Shown: in pieces, positions 22,744 to 34,080 of the stretch
Numbering within the stretch: position 1 is the first letter of the stretch
How the letters are laid out: each line of letters begins with the position of its first letter
DNA from: Atherinomorus stipes
Lineage: Eukaryota; Chordata; Actinopteri; Atheriniformes; Atherinidae
DNA: 64,000 nucleotides
Direction: 5' to 3'
NCBI GenBank assembly: GCA_023101725.1
Contig: JALJCO010010517.1
Location: 310,001-374,000 of the forward strand
The notes under the pieces: model-generated
Databases searched by the model: none
What the model saw: only the letters and a program-made list of their open reading frames with translations
What the model was told of the DNA's origin: nothing
Program-made: the position numbers and the translations under genes

Positions 22744-22800
22744 ATATACAGTATATCTATGTATATATATAGATATATATACATATACAGTATATAAAAA

Positions 22801-22832
<32 letters not shown>
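22744..22832. repeat. TA-rich and (CA)11 microsatellite
   Basis: TATATA/GTATA array followed by CACACA from 22810 to 22832. Confidence 0.9.
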
Positions 22833-23019
22833 ACTGTGAGCAAAGGTGCATTTTGTTACTCACTGATGTCACTGAACTGCCTAATTTACAAATAAACCAT
22901 CCACATGCATGTTCTAGTAAACAGATGCATCCACTGTAGAGGAAACTTTGCATGAAAGGGTTAAAACATTCAATAATGATCAACATTATTTCAGGAATTA
23001 GTTTCTGTGTATTAGATCA

Positions 23020-23085
23020 AATCAAAGACAACTTTATTTGTCATTGTTGTAGAAGTGAACAATCACAGAAGCGTTTCCCAGATCT
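23020..23085 (-). mobile_element. Short retroposon-tail-like fragment
   Basis: The minus strand reads CAACAATGACAAATAAAGTTG followed by a TTTGATTTGATC tail. This resembles the CAATGACAATAAA 3' ends of teleost retroposons. Confidence 0.35.
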
Positions 23086-23592
23086 GAGCTCAGTCTTTGA
23101 AATTTCACATCTTTCCCCACGCTGCAGTTTTCTGAGGATGTCTCTGCATGCACGAGCATGCACGAGCATCCGTAAGCATCCGAGAGGTGGAAGCACAGCG
23201 ACCTTGTCCGGGCTCATTGCTTATTACTGCGGAGAGACGGCGACGTCCTGCTGATAGCCAGTGATAGCTCGTCATTTTGTCTTTTCTTCAGGATGGTCTG
23301 TCAGAAACAGCATCAAAGGTCCGTGGGTCTGGGTAGCGCGGCTGCATCCTGGGAGCACATTAGTGCCTTTTTCTCTTTGTGATCTTTCTCTCTTTCATCA
23401 CTGAAATTTTCTGCTTTCTCTCCATCGACCGTTCGCTCTTCTTCCATCCTCTGACCCGTCTGAAACATGTTCTCCGTCCTTTTGTTTGTTTATTCTTACC
23501 CATAATTGGGTGTGTTAAGACCCACGTGGGGATCTTGCCCATGTTTTCACATATAGATGCAGATAAGGAAATCCATCTCCATTGAGCATAGA

Positions 23593-24315
23593 CAGGGTTC
23601 CCACGCGTCCTGGAAAACCTGGAAAATGATTGAACACTTTTCCAGTCATGGAAAATGAGAAAAAAAGAGTAAAATGTCCTGGAAAAGCTTGAGTTGTCCT
23701 GGAAAATGATTTTTCCCCCCTCTCGTCTTTGCTTCGACGCCGCTTCATCTTTGCTTCGTCACCACTACATCGCCGTTTCGTCGCCTTTTCATCGTTGCTT
23801 CGATGCAGCTTCAACTTTACCTCATCGCCGCTACGTCACCGTTTTGTCGCTGCTTCGTCTTTGCTTTGTCGCCGCTATGTCGCAGTTTTGTCACAGTTTC
23901 ATCGCAAATTTCATCGTTTCATCGCCCTTTTGCCACTGCTTCGTTGCCGCTGCGCGTTTCTTTGCCACGTTTCATCAACGCCGTTTCATCACAGCTTTGT
24001 TGCAACTTTGTTTCTGATATATTGTTGTTTTGTCGCAGCTTTGTCACCGCTTCGTTGCAGTTTTGTGGCCGTTATGTTGCTGTTTCGCCACTGTTTCATT
24101 GCAGCTTTACCTTCGCTTTGTCTCTGTTTTGTCGCTGCCTTGTTTTTTCGTCATCTTTACCTTCATCGCTGTAAAAAAATATAAGCTACAATCGTAAAAC
24201 ATTTCTCCAAAAACTTGTGGTGGAAGTTGTTAGTATATGTTGTGATAACTTGACACATACTGTAGCAGCTGGAAAAGTCCTGGAAAACAACTTCTAGAAA
24301 AGAGTGGGAACCCTG
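23593..24315. mobile_element. MITE with CAGGGTTCCCAC ends and an internal tandem array
   Basis: The left end CAGGGTTCCCACGCGTCCTGG and the right end (reverse complement CAGGGTTCCCACTC) share 12 bases. Subterminal CTGGAAAA words are repeated on both sides (GTCCTGGAAAAC). TAG flanks the outer ACAGGG and CCCTGT on both sides, a possible 3-bp duplication. Almost all of the interior (about 23735-24165) is a degenerate tandem array. Confidence 0.8.
23735..24165. repeat. Degenerate tandem array of TTCGTCGC-type units
   Basis: Quasi-periodic units such as GCTTCGTCGCCGC, TTTTGTCGCAG and GTTTCATCGC alternate for about 430 bases with strong Y/R strand asymmetry. Stops are rare in all plus frames, giving three overlapping frames of 107, 123 and 151 codons rich in Phe, Ser, Arg and Cys. 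These are artefacts of the array. Confidence 0.8.
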
Positions 24316-24329
24316 TTAGACCCGAGGTT

Positions 24330-25685
24330 ATTATACCGTAGCGCACATGTGAAATCCAAGTTTGAGTCTTCCAGGTCTGAAATATTATGTGGATCTGAAA
24401 ACATTTCAAATCGTCCAAAGTCAGGTACAAGAATTTAATTTCCTTTGATTAGAGTTGATTTACCTCAAGAACACATTTCAAGAGATTTTCAAAAAGCACT
24501 TATTAATTCAGCAGTCATTCAAAGCATATCCAGTACAGGTAACTCGGGTTAATTGAAGTTTTGCTGCGTTGAATCTGTCTTTCAGTTCTTTTTTTCAAAA
24601 ACTCCTACAACCTCCTGACATAAATCATCCACAGCTTTGTTACGCTTGCATCAAAATGACACGTTTTCAGACTTATTAAAAGTGCAAAAAGTAGGGGAAT
24701 TTAAAAAAGCATAAAGGAGAAGGAAAAAAGAAACAACAAAGCTAAAATGCGGTGCATAATTACATCCAGCCTCTGCATGGCTCTGTCCATCTGCAGCTGT
24801 CTGTGACGGCTGGCGCTCTGAGTGGCATTAGCAGGATAAATTGGCCTGTTTCAGACAGGAGAGCGTCTGTGTTTGGTGTCAGATAATGTGTGCTGAGAAG
24901 TCAGAGGAGAGTGTGATTAAAGCCAAGCCAATGATAATTATGTCAGACTCCACAGTTGTCCTGAACTTCCTCGGCTAGTTGAAAGAGATTTCTCTCTGAT
25001 GAGCAAAACACGAGGAAGAAGAAGGAGAGTGAGAGAAAAAATGTGAAGGGTGCTTTTTTTTTTAAGGGTCTTCCCATTACTGTTGTGGCCTCTTCTGCCC
25101 CTGCCAATTTGTGGAGAGTAGCGGCGAACTTGCCTGAGCACTGGAGACGTTGTGAGGGTGGCGCTAGGTTGAAATGCTTTGCTAAGTGGGCATTGTTGCT
25201 GCTAAAAGGCTAGAGATGCTGGAAACAGCTGGTTCATCCTGCAACCTGCGCAATTAACCTTTAGAACTGGGTCAAGATCAAAGAAATACTCTCCCTCCAA
25301 ATGAGTTGATGCCATAGATTTAATTTAGCATAAACCGTGATCCCGACGATGAGGCAACATCTTCTCCAAGGCCTGTTCACATTCAGTAAATCTGCATTCA
25401 TAGGAAATCATTCTAGTCCAACAGTTTGGTTGCAAAAAGTCCATACTTGCCAGGTTTTAGTCAAAATAGAAATCATGTTTAACTAGAGTAACGTTAAAAT
25501 GAAAAAGCTTGAGGTTTTAACTCGAAATACATTGGCAGAATCAGATTCAACTCGCATCTTTACTTTCAGGCAAAAATTCATGTATGAATGTTCGACGTTG
25601 GCTTTTTTACTGATATCCAATGTCCAAAGACAGCTGTGAAGTTGTGAGTGAGAGGAAATGTAGTTGAAGAGTTAGATGTATAGGC
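24330..25685. other. Non-coding stretch, possibly with conserved elements
   Basis: No repeat ends or genes were recognised. The piece at 24740-24965 (TCAGATAATGTGTG, TTAAAGCCAAGCCAATGATAA) has the balanced composition often seen in conserved enhancers. This cannot be tested here. Confidence 0.3.
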
Positions 25686-25687
25686 TA

Positions 25688-25765
25688 CCGTATTCTTCAG
25701 ACTATAAGCCACTCTGGTTTTTATTGTTTGGCTGTTCCTGCAATTTAACTTATTTTTAAATGTTA
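25688..25765. mobile_element. ACCGTATT...ACTATAAG repeat fragment
   Basis: TACCGTATTCTTCAGACTATAAGCC ... TGGCTGTTCCTGC matches the known teleost terminal pattern ACCGTATTTTCCGGACTATAAG. Only the terminal 70-80 bases are present, so the family cannot be named. Confidence 0.5.
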
Positions 25766-25806
25766 AGGGTTGAATATGGAACATTTTTATCAAAAGCTAT
25801 ATTTAA

Positions 25807-26275
25807 AGGGACTAGAGGCAAGATTAAGAAATGAAACTCGTGACTGGGGCTTCAGGTAAATGCAGCCACGAGCCAAGCCTTCATGGAAGCGTAAACAAAC
25901 TGAAGCTATTATGGTGTTTACTCACCTTTTTCTTCGTAGTTCCACTTTTTAGTGTCTTTCAGTTGCTCTGGTTCGTTTGCTGACAGCAGAAGAATCCATA
26001 ACTATCGCTTACAGTGTTTGAATTTACCGTGACCGTCTTCTTCCTGTATCAAAACTGTCAGGGTTTGCAGCGTCATATGATGTCACGTCCGCAGGGCAGC
26101 GCGGGACATTCGGTCACCGAATTGCAGCGCATTTTGCAGCACACAGCCTGTTCAAGGCAACGGAGAGAAACGTGGGTGGAAACGTTCTTTTTGGTATTTA
26201 GTGCTTCATCACCCATTAGTATTTAAAAAAATGGACGTGCATGTTTGTTTTTTTTAATTCCTGCCTCTAGTCCCT
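25807..26275. mobile_element. TTAA MITE (GGGACTAGAGGC family), copy 2, intact
   Basis: TTAA at 25803-25806 and 26276-26279. The ends AGGGACTAGAGGCAAGA and (reverse complement) AGGGACTAGAGGCAGGA match at 16 of 17. The length is 469 bp. It is non-coding and homologous to the interrupted copy at 11798-13245. Confidence 0.85.
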
Positions 26276-26350
26276 TTAAAAGAAAAAAAATCCTCCACGA
26301 GGCATTTGGAGGGGTGAAGAATGAAAGTACATTTCCTTAAAAAATTACAT

Positions 26351-26600
26351 TTAGGCCCAATCCCAATTCTCTTTTTTACCCCTACCCCTTGGCCCTTGCC
26401 GCTTAAAACAAAGCTACGAGGTGTAGCGCTGAAAGTCAACCCCTACGAATTGGGACCCCCCTTCAACAATCACATCATCAGTGATCCGCCGGCTTGTGTG
26501 TCAGCAGATGTGCGCTGAGCTGTTGGCGCAAATCTAGAGAACGTTAGCCATAACATTAACAAGCAAATTTGATTTGTGCATGACATTCCTGCTTGTTTTA
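26351..26600. mobile_element. AGGCCCAATCCCAATTC repeat, copy 1
   Basis: TAGGCCCAATCCCAATTCTC near 26351 and CGAATTGGGACCCCCC near 26447 form an inverted pair. The following 26461-26592 (TTCAACAATCA, CATCAGTGATCCG, GCTGAGCTGTTG) is shared with 38359-38512. A DNA-transposon-like repeat whose right terminus was not identified. Confidence 0.55.
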
Positions 26601-26833
26601 TATCCCACAAAGGACCTCCATGTAAATGAAGACCACCAGTGATGTTGCCGAAGTTTTTATTGATCATCTGTCACTGTAGATTATCAGGGCTGCATACAGA
26701 GCACCGCTGGTTTTCAGCCTGGTAACGTTTATGTAACTGAAGTGTCAATGTTGTGCTAGCAATTTTTTTTATGTTTATGTCTCCATCCTCCTTAAAGTGG
26801 AGTCTCACGAGATTTTACCAGAATTACGGCTTA

Positions 26834-27506
26834 AGCCTGGGATACACTGTGCGATATTTTCAATCGTTGCTCGCAGCTCCAACTTAAATTGTGCGAATCA
26901 GTCGCAGAGTTCAAAAGTTTAGAGCTTGTGATGTTTGTCCTCATACTGTATGAAACAACACTCGGATGCGATCTGACCACTCACACTGTACGTCCTCAAA
27001 GACAGGTCGGGGTCTTGAACAATCCCGACATGCAATGGAATAAATACAGCTAGTAGTAGAAGAAGAAGACGACAATAACAACAACAATGCTATCACCAAA
27101 AAAAACGTGCTGTCTTGGTGATTTGCGCTTTTCTTTGTGAAGTATTCGCCAAAAAGAAAAGGTGATGACGTCGTGCATGGACGAGGAATTGGCTGACCAG
27201 ATGTGAGCTGTACGATCTGTTGGTTCTACAAATGTGAAAATCTTGGAGGAAAGAGTTCTCAGTCTGGTCGTGGCACTGCTTCAACATGCGATTCACTCAC
27301 GAGCCACGACCAAAATATCAAACAAGTTTGAATTTCTTGCAACTCACGATTTCTGATCGGGAGCTCATCGTGAGGTGCCAATCACCTCTTGTGACCCCCT
27401 AGTATACTGCACGACTTGGCCAAGAGTCGGCTCGATAACCAAAATTGTCACATGACTGGAAAATCGGCTCAAAAACGGTCAAAAATTGCACAGTGTAAGC
27501 CAGACT
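26834..27506. mobile_element. Harbinger/PIF-type MITE with TTA duplications
   Basis: TTA at 26831-26833 and 27507-27509 flanks the ends AGCCTGGGATACACTGTGC and (reverse complement) AGTCTGGCTTACACTGTGC, 15 of 19 identical. A 3-bp TTA duplication is the hallmark of PIF/Harbinger. The length is 673 bp. GAAGAAGAAGACGAC and other low-complexity runs occur inside. No nuclease frame survives. Confidence 0.85.
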
Positions 27507-27701
27507 TTACACCATTCAATGGAAAACCTGCATATCACAATTGTACTTTTACAAAATTGAAGAAATATCGCTTTTGTTTTTGGAAAAACTGTAATGGAAA
27601 CCATCTAGAGATGAGTCACTCTTTCAAAGATGGAAGAGGAGAATACGTCGCAATGATGAAATGGCTAAATTAATGCTCCATTAATTAGGTTCTTCTCTTA
27701 A

Positions 27702-29068
27702 CCCTCTAGGCGCCAGAGTTTATTTAGGAAAATATTCCATTTGGACTTTAAGATTTCAAAATGCTGTAGCTTGGAGGTGGTGAGAGATAGATCCATAATG
27801 TCAATGAGAAAAATATTCATCATGACCTAAAGTTTGTGATGGGAGTAAATTTACTCATGTAATTTGCATATTGTGATGTCATCAGGTAGCAGCCATATTG
27901 GATTGTGTAACTTTTAGTAAAAAAACAGATTTTTGAACATATTTATACACAAGAAAAAAAAATTATACTGTCATCTCATGCTCTAAATAAAGAAACAGGA
28001 GTTAATTGAAGTAACTTTGCTAATAAAATTTGTATATCAGCAGGTAAAACTCAGTAAAACAGATTTCCGAACATATTTACACAGTAGATTTTTTTTTTTT
28101 TTTTCATTTTTTCACTGATCCTTTTTCATCCTCTCATCCTCAGAATAAATGAACAGAAATCTGACGGGAATATATTTGCTAATATAATGTATATGTCAAC
28201 AGGTAAAATGATATTTTTATGTTTTTTTCACCCTTTTTTGTTATTATAGATTTATAAATTTGTAATAACCTAGCTGACCCCTCATACCATCATACCAGCC
28301 ATGAAATCTGGGGTTTGGCTGGAGTTGGTGTGTGTCAGTACTGGTGAGCATATCTTTAATTTGTGATGAGGTTCCAGAAATCCTCATCCGAAAACAGAGA
28401 CAGAAAATCACATGCACGAGCATCTGTGAGATCCTCGTGTCCGCGATATCACACACAGGCTTGTCAGTGTCTTTGATCCATTCATGGATCACTTCCTCAA
28501 TTCTCAAACATTTCCAGCCGTCATCAATAACTCCCTATTTTCATTATCCCCTCTTCTGCCCACACGTCCCTCTTTCTTTCTCCCATCATCGCGGCAGAGA
28601 AACTTTCACCGTCATCAGTGTGCTTTCTGATAGTTTGCGCGGCAGCGTGCGATGCGACGTCAGTCACTCGTCTCTGGTGAGGGCTGATCGTCTCCTTCTA
28701 ATCCTGATCAGCAAACATCAGTGCAGCACCTCGTCTGCACTGTAAAGGCCTCTGGGTGTTTAGTTTTTTATTCTAAAAGTCGCGATCTGTCTCTCACTCT
28801 TTCCAACACGCTGCTGCTTTTGCCTTTTCTCTCTCTCTCCCGCGCTCCTGCAGCTTCGCGCACAGACAGCGGGTGTCGAGTTTCAAACCTTTATTTCTCT
28901 AAGTTTTTCATATAAACACACTCAAAAATGACATCAGAACTGACGCTGTATGTCGTGGCGATGTAGTGAAACCAAGCAGTAACAGTACAAGGCTACAGAT
29001 TTAAAGATAAGCCTGTTATATTCAGTAATGTCGCCTGTCGCAATATTGCGACTTTGGCGCCTCGAGGG
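27702..29068 (-). mobile_element. piggyBac-type transposon, 1.37 kb, degraded
   Basis: The target TTAA is present at 27698-27701 and 29069-29072. The ends are CCCTCTAGGCGCCAGAGT and (reverse complement) CCCTCGAGGCGCCAAAGT, 16 of 18 identical. A CCCT start next to TTAA is diagnostic of piggyBac elements. A transposase remnant is on the minus strand. The left half contains an internal duplication (27917-28048 and 28055-28206) around AACAGATTT(T/C)(T/C)GAACATATTTA. Confidence 0.88.
28244..28510 (-). pseudogene. piggyBac transposase N-proximal remnant
   Basis: On the minus strand, around 28400-28340, the frame reads FLSLFSDEDFWNLITN, then after a stop RYAHQY. This matches the start of the DDE_Tnp_1_7 piggyBac transposase domain, where a hydrophobic-F-x-D-E/D-x-x-W/L-x-x-I-x-x-x-T-N-x-Y-A block is conserved. 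The preceding frame is open (MRIEEVIHEWIKDTDKP..., 28244-28507) but in a different register, which implies at least one frameshift. The three catalytic Asp residues lie further downstream in intact enzymes and are not visible. The copy is a dead internal-deletion derivative. Strength rests on the short motif together with the diagnostic TTAA/CCCT ends. Confidence 0.65.
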
Positions 29069-29214
29069 TTAACTTCCGTCTTCTTCTTCCGGCTCTCGGC
29101 GAGTGCAGACGTGTTTCCCTCTGCTTCCTTCCTCCCTCCTTTGCCTGCTATCTTGTCCTGTCGCATCTCAAAGCCTCTCTCTGCATTTTCCTCCTAAATC
29201 CTAGAACTTCAACC

Positions 29215-29713
29215 ATGGATCTGGTTTGCGGGTCTCTCCACACAATTGACAAGATTTTTTGATCCAGAGACAAGTTGCAGGGGCAGCAACTTGTCCAGAT
29301 GGGACTCATCCTGCTGGGCATACAATGGATTCTTGAAGAAGGGGAGGATTTTTTACCTTGCTGTTCTCTCTCTGTGGAAGACATTGAGGACCTGTACACG
29401 TTTGGATTTGTGATAACTGGGTTCCTGCTGACTGAAGCTGTCGGGTACCTGATTTATCGGGAAATTCGGAAGCTGACGGCAGCTGTTGGCAGGCTGCCGT
29501 TCGAGCTGTTACTCCGAGCCATCAACACTCAGACTCAAAATTTGTGCAGGTTGAATCGTAGACCAGATGCCCTGTGGGGCAAACTGGGGACGATGTCTGA
29601 CAGCATGAAGGATGTGGGTAACACCATGGAGAAGTTGGGGGACTCGGATTGGGGGTCACAAACATGATTAGGACGATCTGGAATGCCATTGTGAGACCTG
29701 CTGAAGGACGGTA
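29215..29713 (+). pseudogene. Small membrane-protein-like ORF of unknown function, two lesions
   Basis: An ATG with good start context (CAACCATGG) opens a frame at 29215 that begins MDLVCGSLHTIDKIF. It meets a TGA at 29260 and continues open in the same frame to 29667. A one-base frameshift at the G-run near 29650 would restore another 21 codons (ending IVRPAEGR) to a TAA at 29711. The reconstructed length is therefore about 165 residues. It has two hydrophobic stretches (LVQMGLILLGIQWIL and FGFVITGFLLTEAVGYLIY), then a basic amphipathic region with RLPFELLLRAINTQTQN. I recognise no family. Two isolated lesions in an otherwise open frame argue that it was once translated. It could be the ORF1 of an unusual non-LTR element or a mobilised host mRNA. 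Confidence 0.45.
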
Positions 29714-30279
29714 AGGAAGACTCAACATGCTCTTCCTGAAATTAAAACAATCTCTCTTATCTCAGTTCGGCTCCCGGAGAGCGGCCTTTGGCTGTTCTTA
29801 TCAACTTTGCCCTGGATGGGACTGTGGAGAGATGCTTTGCTCCCCTCCCCCAGCCTCCTCCCTCCCCGGGTACAGAGTGACTGCCTCAGACAAAATACCA
29901 TCTAATGACTGAAGTGAAGTGACCTCTCCGCCCCCCCTGACACACACACACACACAAACAGACCCACAACACTTCCTTGATTCACTGTCTTGCCGTATGA
30001 TGTTGTAATTGTCTGAATATGTGCTTTCTTGTAAGGTGTGTTTTTTTTTTTTTTTTGTATCCCAATTCTCTTCCTGTGTTGGTGTAGAGTTCGGATACCT
30101 CTTTTTTTTCCCACCTACCCATCTGTCTCATGTTATCGTTTTCCATATCTGCAAAGGTGCGCCTTGAGTGGCTGCGTGGCCTCAGTCTGCCTGATCCTGT
30201 TCGTGTTTATATGTTCTGTCTGTCTGCTATGGACAGGTTCTACTGGAACATGAATTTCCCCTCGGGGAGCAATAAAGTC

Positions 30280-30442
<163 letters not shown>

Positions 30443-30719
30443 CTAAACTCATCAACAGTTGAGGGGGGTGGGGGGTTCAGGCAGCAGAGGCAGACACTTC
30501 TCTCCTCATAACTACACTTCAGCATCAGTTAGTGCAATACAACCTTCATGAGTTGAAACTCAACCAACAAAACCTTCTTGGTGGAGGCAATAAGTAGCCC
30601 ACCGGTTGTTCTACAAGCAGAAACGTGAATCGTATTTCAGCATAAATTACAGCGTGTTTTACACCACAGTGCTTGTTAAGCTAACAGCGACTAGCTACTT
30701 AAAAACACGCTAAATTAAA

Positions 30720-30900
30720 GCCATCTGCAGCTGTTTTCAGACTTGCATGGCAGAATATGCTGTAAAGTCCATCCGCTATTTAATCAGAGATGTCTTTATA
30801 GAAATGGGACAAGTTCGCCTCAGCTCTGAGGTGAAAGAGTTTGTCTGAATGCAAAAGGAATAAAAGACCAAGTCGGCACTACTGATTAATGAGGACTACT
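30720..30900 (+). mobile_element. CTTTCAGACTTGCAT repeat family, copy 1 (internally deleted)
   Basis: AGCTGTTTTCAGACTTGCAT ... AAGTCCATCCGC matches the beginnings, and TGTCTGAATGCA ... AAAAGACCAAGTC the ends, of the copies at 58655-59025 and 61225-61600. The central about 200 bases are missing or rearranged. Confidence 0.6.
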
Positions 30901-30904
30901 TAAA

Positions 30905-33240
30905 GCTCGGCTGGAACCATGTAAGTTGTTATTTTATTATTTATCATGTAGTGGTCATGTTACAGCGTCATGTTTAAATCACCTCCACAGTCACTCTGGA
31001 TTCTTCGTGGACCGGTCCCGATCTAGTTAATTCTTGCTGTTAGTCCGCTTCGTTCGAGTCTGGCAGGTATGATTCCGCCACACAAACCAGTTCCAAGGTG
31101 TTCTGGAACCATCTTTCATATATTTTACTGCTTCTAAAAACGTGCGTAGAACGATCAGCCGACCGTGACGGGATCCCGCCGACATCACGTCGTGATGAGG
31201 GGTTTTCAAGCCGCTGCAGTCTTTTAAACATGGGATATTTACGTGAAAACATGTCTGATTGATGTGATCTTAGTTTGTTTTGAATCTTGAATTGTGGCAA
31301 ATTCTTGTAAACTTCAGTGCTGGCTGAGACAAACCAGCCCCCCAGATATGAGTGAGTTTATAGTGACTTTGCTGTTGCTGCGGTGGACAAAAAATGTAGG
31401 CTTAGTTATGAATGTAAATTCATTTCTGTTGTGAATTTATTCTTTAAAAAAAACATTCTTTAAAAAACAAAAATTCTTTTGTATTGATAAAGAACAGGAC
31501 TGTTTAAAATATGGATAATTTTATTATGGATAAAATAACGATAAAATCCTAGCAATCCCCTTCAACTGGTTAGTGGTTACAGCCATATGTTTTTATTTAG
31601 AAAAAAAAACTGTTAATATATTTTCATCCATCAACAGCGTTTGATTTTTTTGGATGGTTGGATGGGGGGATCAGCCAGTTAATTGGCTATCAGCTTTTTC
31701 CTGATCCAAACTATTGTTATTATATCAGCCTTTAAAAATCCACTATCAGTCAACCTCCACTAAATACTATAATTCCTAACAAAAACTTTAAAGCAATTTT
31801 CTACAAAACAAACAACCAACAAGACCATCCCTGAAGCAAGCCAGTAAATAAAAACTTTATCTGAACACCAACGACGGCCATGATCTACATAAAACCCCAG
31901 AAGAAAGACATGAGGGAAAATATTCTTTCCTTTTTCTGCTTTTCTTCTGACGGTAATAACCCCGCCTGCTCTGCGTTACACTTCCAATCATTATGATCAG
32001 TGTGAAGTGTATGATTGCAGGACTTGGCAGGGGATGAAATCCCATGCAGAGGTTAAGCCTGTGTGCAACGCTAAATGACAGAGCATATATTAATATGAAG
32101 TTCATCCAATTATCTTTAATGGAGCTCTCTGGTGGAATACTGTACCCAGTCATTTCAGGTCCGTGAGCAGACCTCGGCAGCTCTCTCTCTTAGGCCACTC
32201 CTTTTGTCTGTGAACTATCGGATCTGCATCTGTGCACTTCTGTGTCTTACAAACATTTGACAAATTACAGCTTTCCAGGTCTATGATTGATTTCTTTTTT
32301 TCCTGCAGCAGAATGTGAGGGGTCGTTGGACTTGGTGGTCACTTATAGAAATGCATGATTGCTTGCAGCAGGTATGCAACAGTGATTGGCAGATGAGTCA
32401 GCAATGGATGAGTCATAGAAGGTGCCCATTACTTCCATCTAACACATTTATCAGGTCTGTAAGCTCGAATGCTCTCCATTTTCTGGCTTTAGTACCATGT
32501 GCGTCTTCTCATTCTGTACTGTTGTTTGATCATTTGTGGTTTAAAAATTCCTTAAACAAAGAATAACAGCTGACCTTGTTTGCAGCTGAACGTATCTTGT
32601 CAGCAGTACTACAGGTGTTTTATCTTACACGGCGGTCTGTGGGGAGAAATGCTTTTTAAAGCCGCAGGATGTGTTATTGGTGATAAATCTGCAGGTGGAA
32701 ACTGGGGCAAACAGCGAGGAGCAAATCATGGTGATGCCATATCCAAGTCTCAATGGGCAGATCAAATTCTCATATGCAGGAGTGAAAAGACATCTGTAAT
32801 CACAAACATCACAATCCTTATTTTTTATTTTAAAAAAAATAAACCAAATCTTGAATCAGTGTTTATATGATCTCTTTGTGCATAATATGTTAACCAGTCA
32901 TTTCTAATATAACCCTAAAGTAAGTCTTTAAAAGTCCTCTCTGACTCATGGGGAGCCAGCTCCATCGTGAGATCTGAACCTGATCGGCAGTATGATGGAA
33001 ACCACCAGACCTATTTTAGATGGCATTGTTCCACAGTTTGCCCTCCACTCATATGTAATATTCAGCATGAACATGGCATCAACTCTCCTCTGTCATTAAA
33101 CTTTGAAGAGTCTTCAACACCTTTCTGGGTCAAACAACAGCTGCGTCTGGAATCAGTCGGAGTCTTTGATGCCTTTGATGATGGAGAATGCTCTCCCATG
33201 CTTTGTCTTTTTAAAAATGGTCACATTAACTGAAGTCAGC
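30905..33240. other. Non-coding stretch
   Basis: No gene was recognised. Overlapping minus-strand frames at 31040-31300 (up to 86 codons) lack domains. 31625-31760 has TCAGCC/GGCTATCAG words similar to hAT subterminal repeats. The rest is plain AT-rich DNA. Confidence 0.4.
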
Positions 33241-33289
33241 CATGCCTGATTTTCCACTATTATGACGGCAGCTATATGTGTTAGATGGA

Positions 33290-33494
33290 ATATATCCCAA
33301 ACCTTTTCTTGTGCTTTTCCGAAGCTCTTTGTTTAAACCAAATAAACAAAGAATCCTGCTGTTTGCGCCTGTTACAGATTGCGCGTGTAATCTTTGTAGA
33401 TCACCCGCAAATGCTGAAAAGACAGCGCACGCTATTTATCTGCGAGGCAAAGACATCAGCCTCGCAATTTGGATTCTTTGTAAATCAGGCCCTA
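33290..33494 (-). mobile_element. Harbinger-like terminal fragment (GGGCCTGATTTACAAAG)
   Basis: The right edge TTTGTAAATCAGGCCC is followed by TAA. The minus strand reads GGGCCTGATTTACAAAG, a common teleost Harbinger-type terminus with a TAA target. The left terminus is eroded or absent. Confidence 0.45.
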
Positions 33495-33812
33495 AGACGC
33501 ACAAAAGAGACTCACACTCGCTCATCTATTGGCTAACGTAGGAGAACTTGTTTCCACTGTTTAGAGCGTCGATGAGAACTTCTACCTTGAGTAATATCTG
33601 ACTGTTACGTTGCTACCGGCCAGGACCACTTCTCTTCCTACATGCATACATGCTTTTATACCCACAATGCATTGTGTTGCAGTCTGCTTCCTCTTTTTGT
33701 TTCACTTGAGGTAGACCAACACCTAGGTGGACAGTGACCATTTCTTTGATCAGCATTAGAGTTCATTTGTGCTTTAACACCTCCCTAAAGGAGCTGGACA
33801 TTCTAAGCAAAC

Positions 33813-33879
33813 TAGGGTTGTCACGACACTAAAATTTCAAACTTGATATCGATATCTAAAGATATTTTTGACAACCCTA
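33813..33879. mobile_element. Miniature 67-bp hAT-type hairpin
   Basis: TAGGGTTGTCACGACAC at the left and GACAACCCTA at the right with a short GATATCGATATC centre: a 67-bp element made of little more than its two ends. No duplication of flanks is visible. Confidence 0.6.
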
Positions 33880-34080
33880 CTACATCACAATGCTGAGTTG
33901 TTCTGATTGGATGCTCAAAATTAGGTCCGGCGGTATGGCAAATATTTTACATCATGCTTTTTTAAAAAATCCTATCGGTTTTACAGTTTTTGACGATAGA
34001 GCAATAGAAAAAATTAATAGGACCAGCTTTGTCATCAAAAATAATGGTTATGCAATCAAGTAAAAAGAAAAAAAGATAAA

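Noticed and set aside
23694..24184. Overlapping 107-, 123- and 151-codon frames
   Set aside because: Three frames open at once over a degenerate tandem array. No sign of a protein.
28332..28745. 137-codon plus-strand frame
   Set aside because: Opposite strand of the piggyBac transposase remnant. The minus strand carries the recognisable motif.
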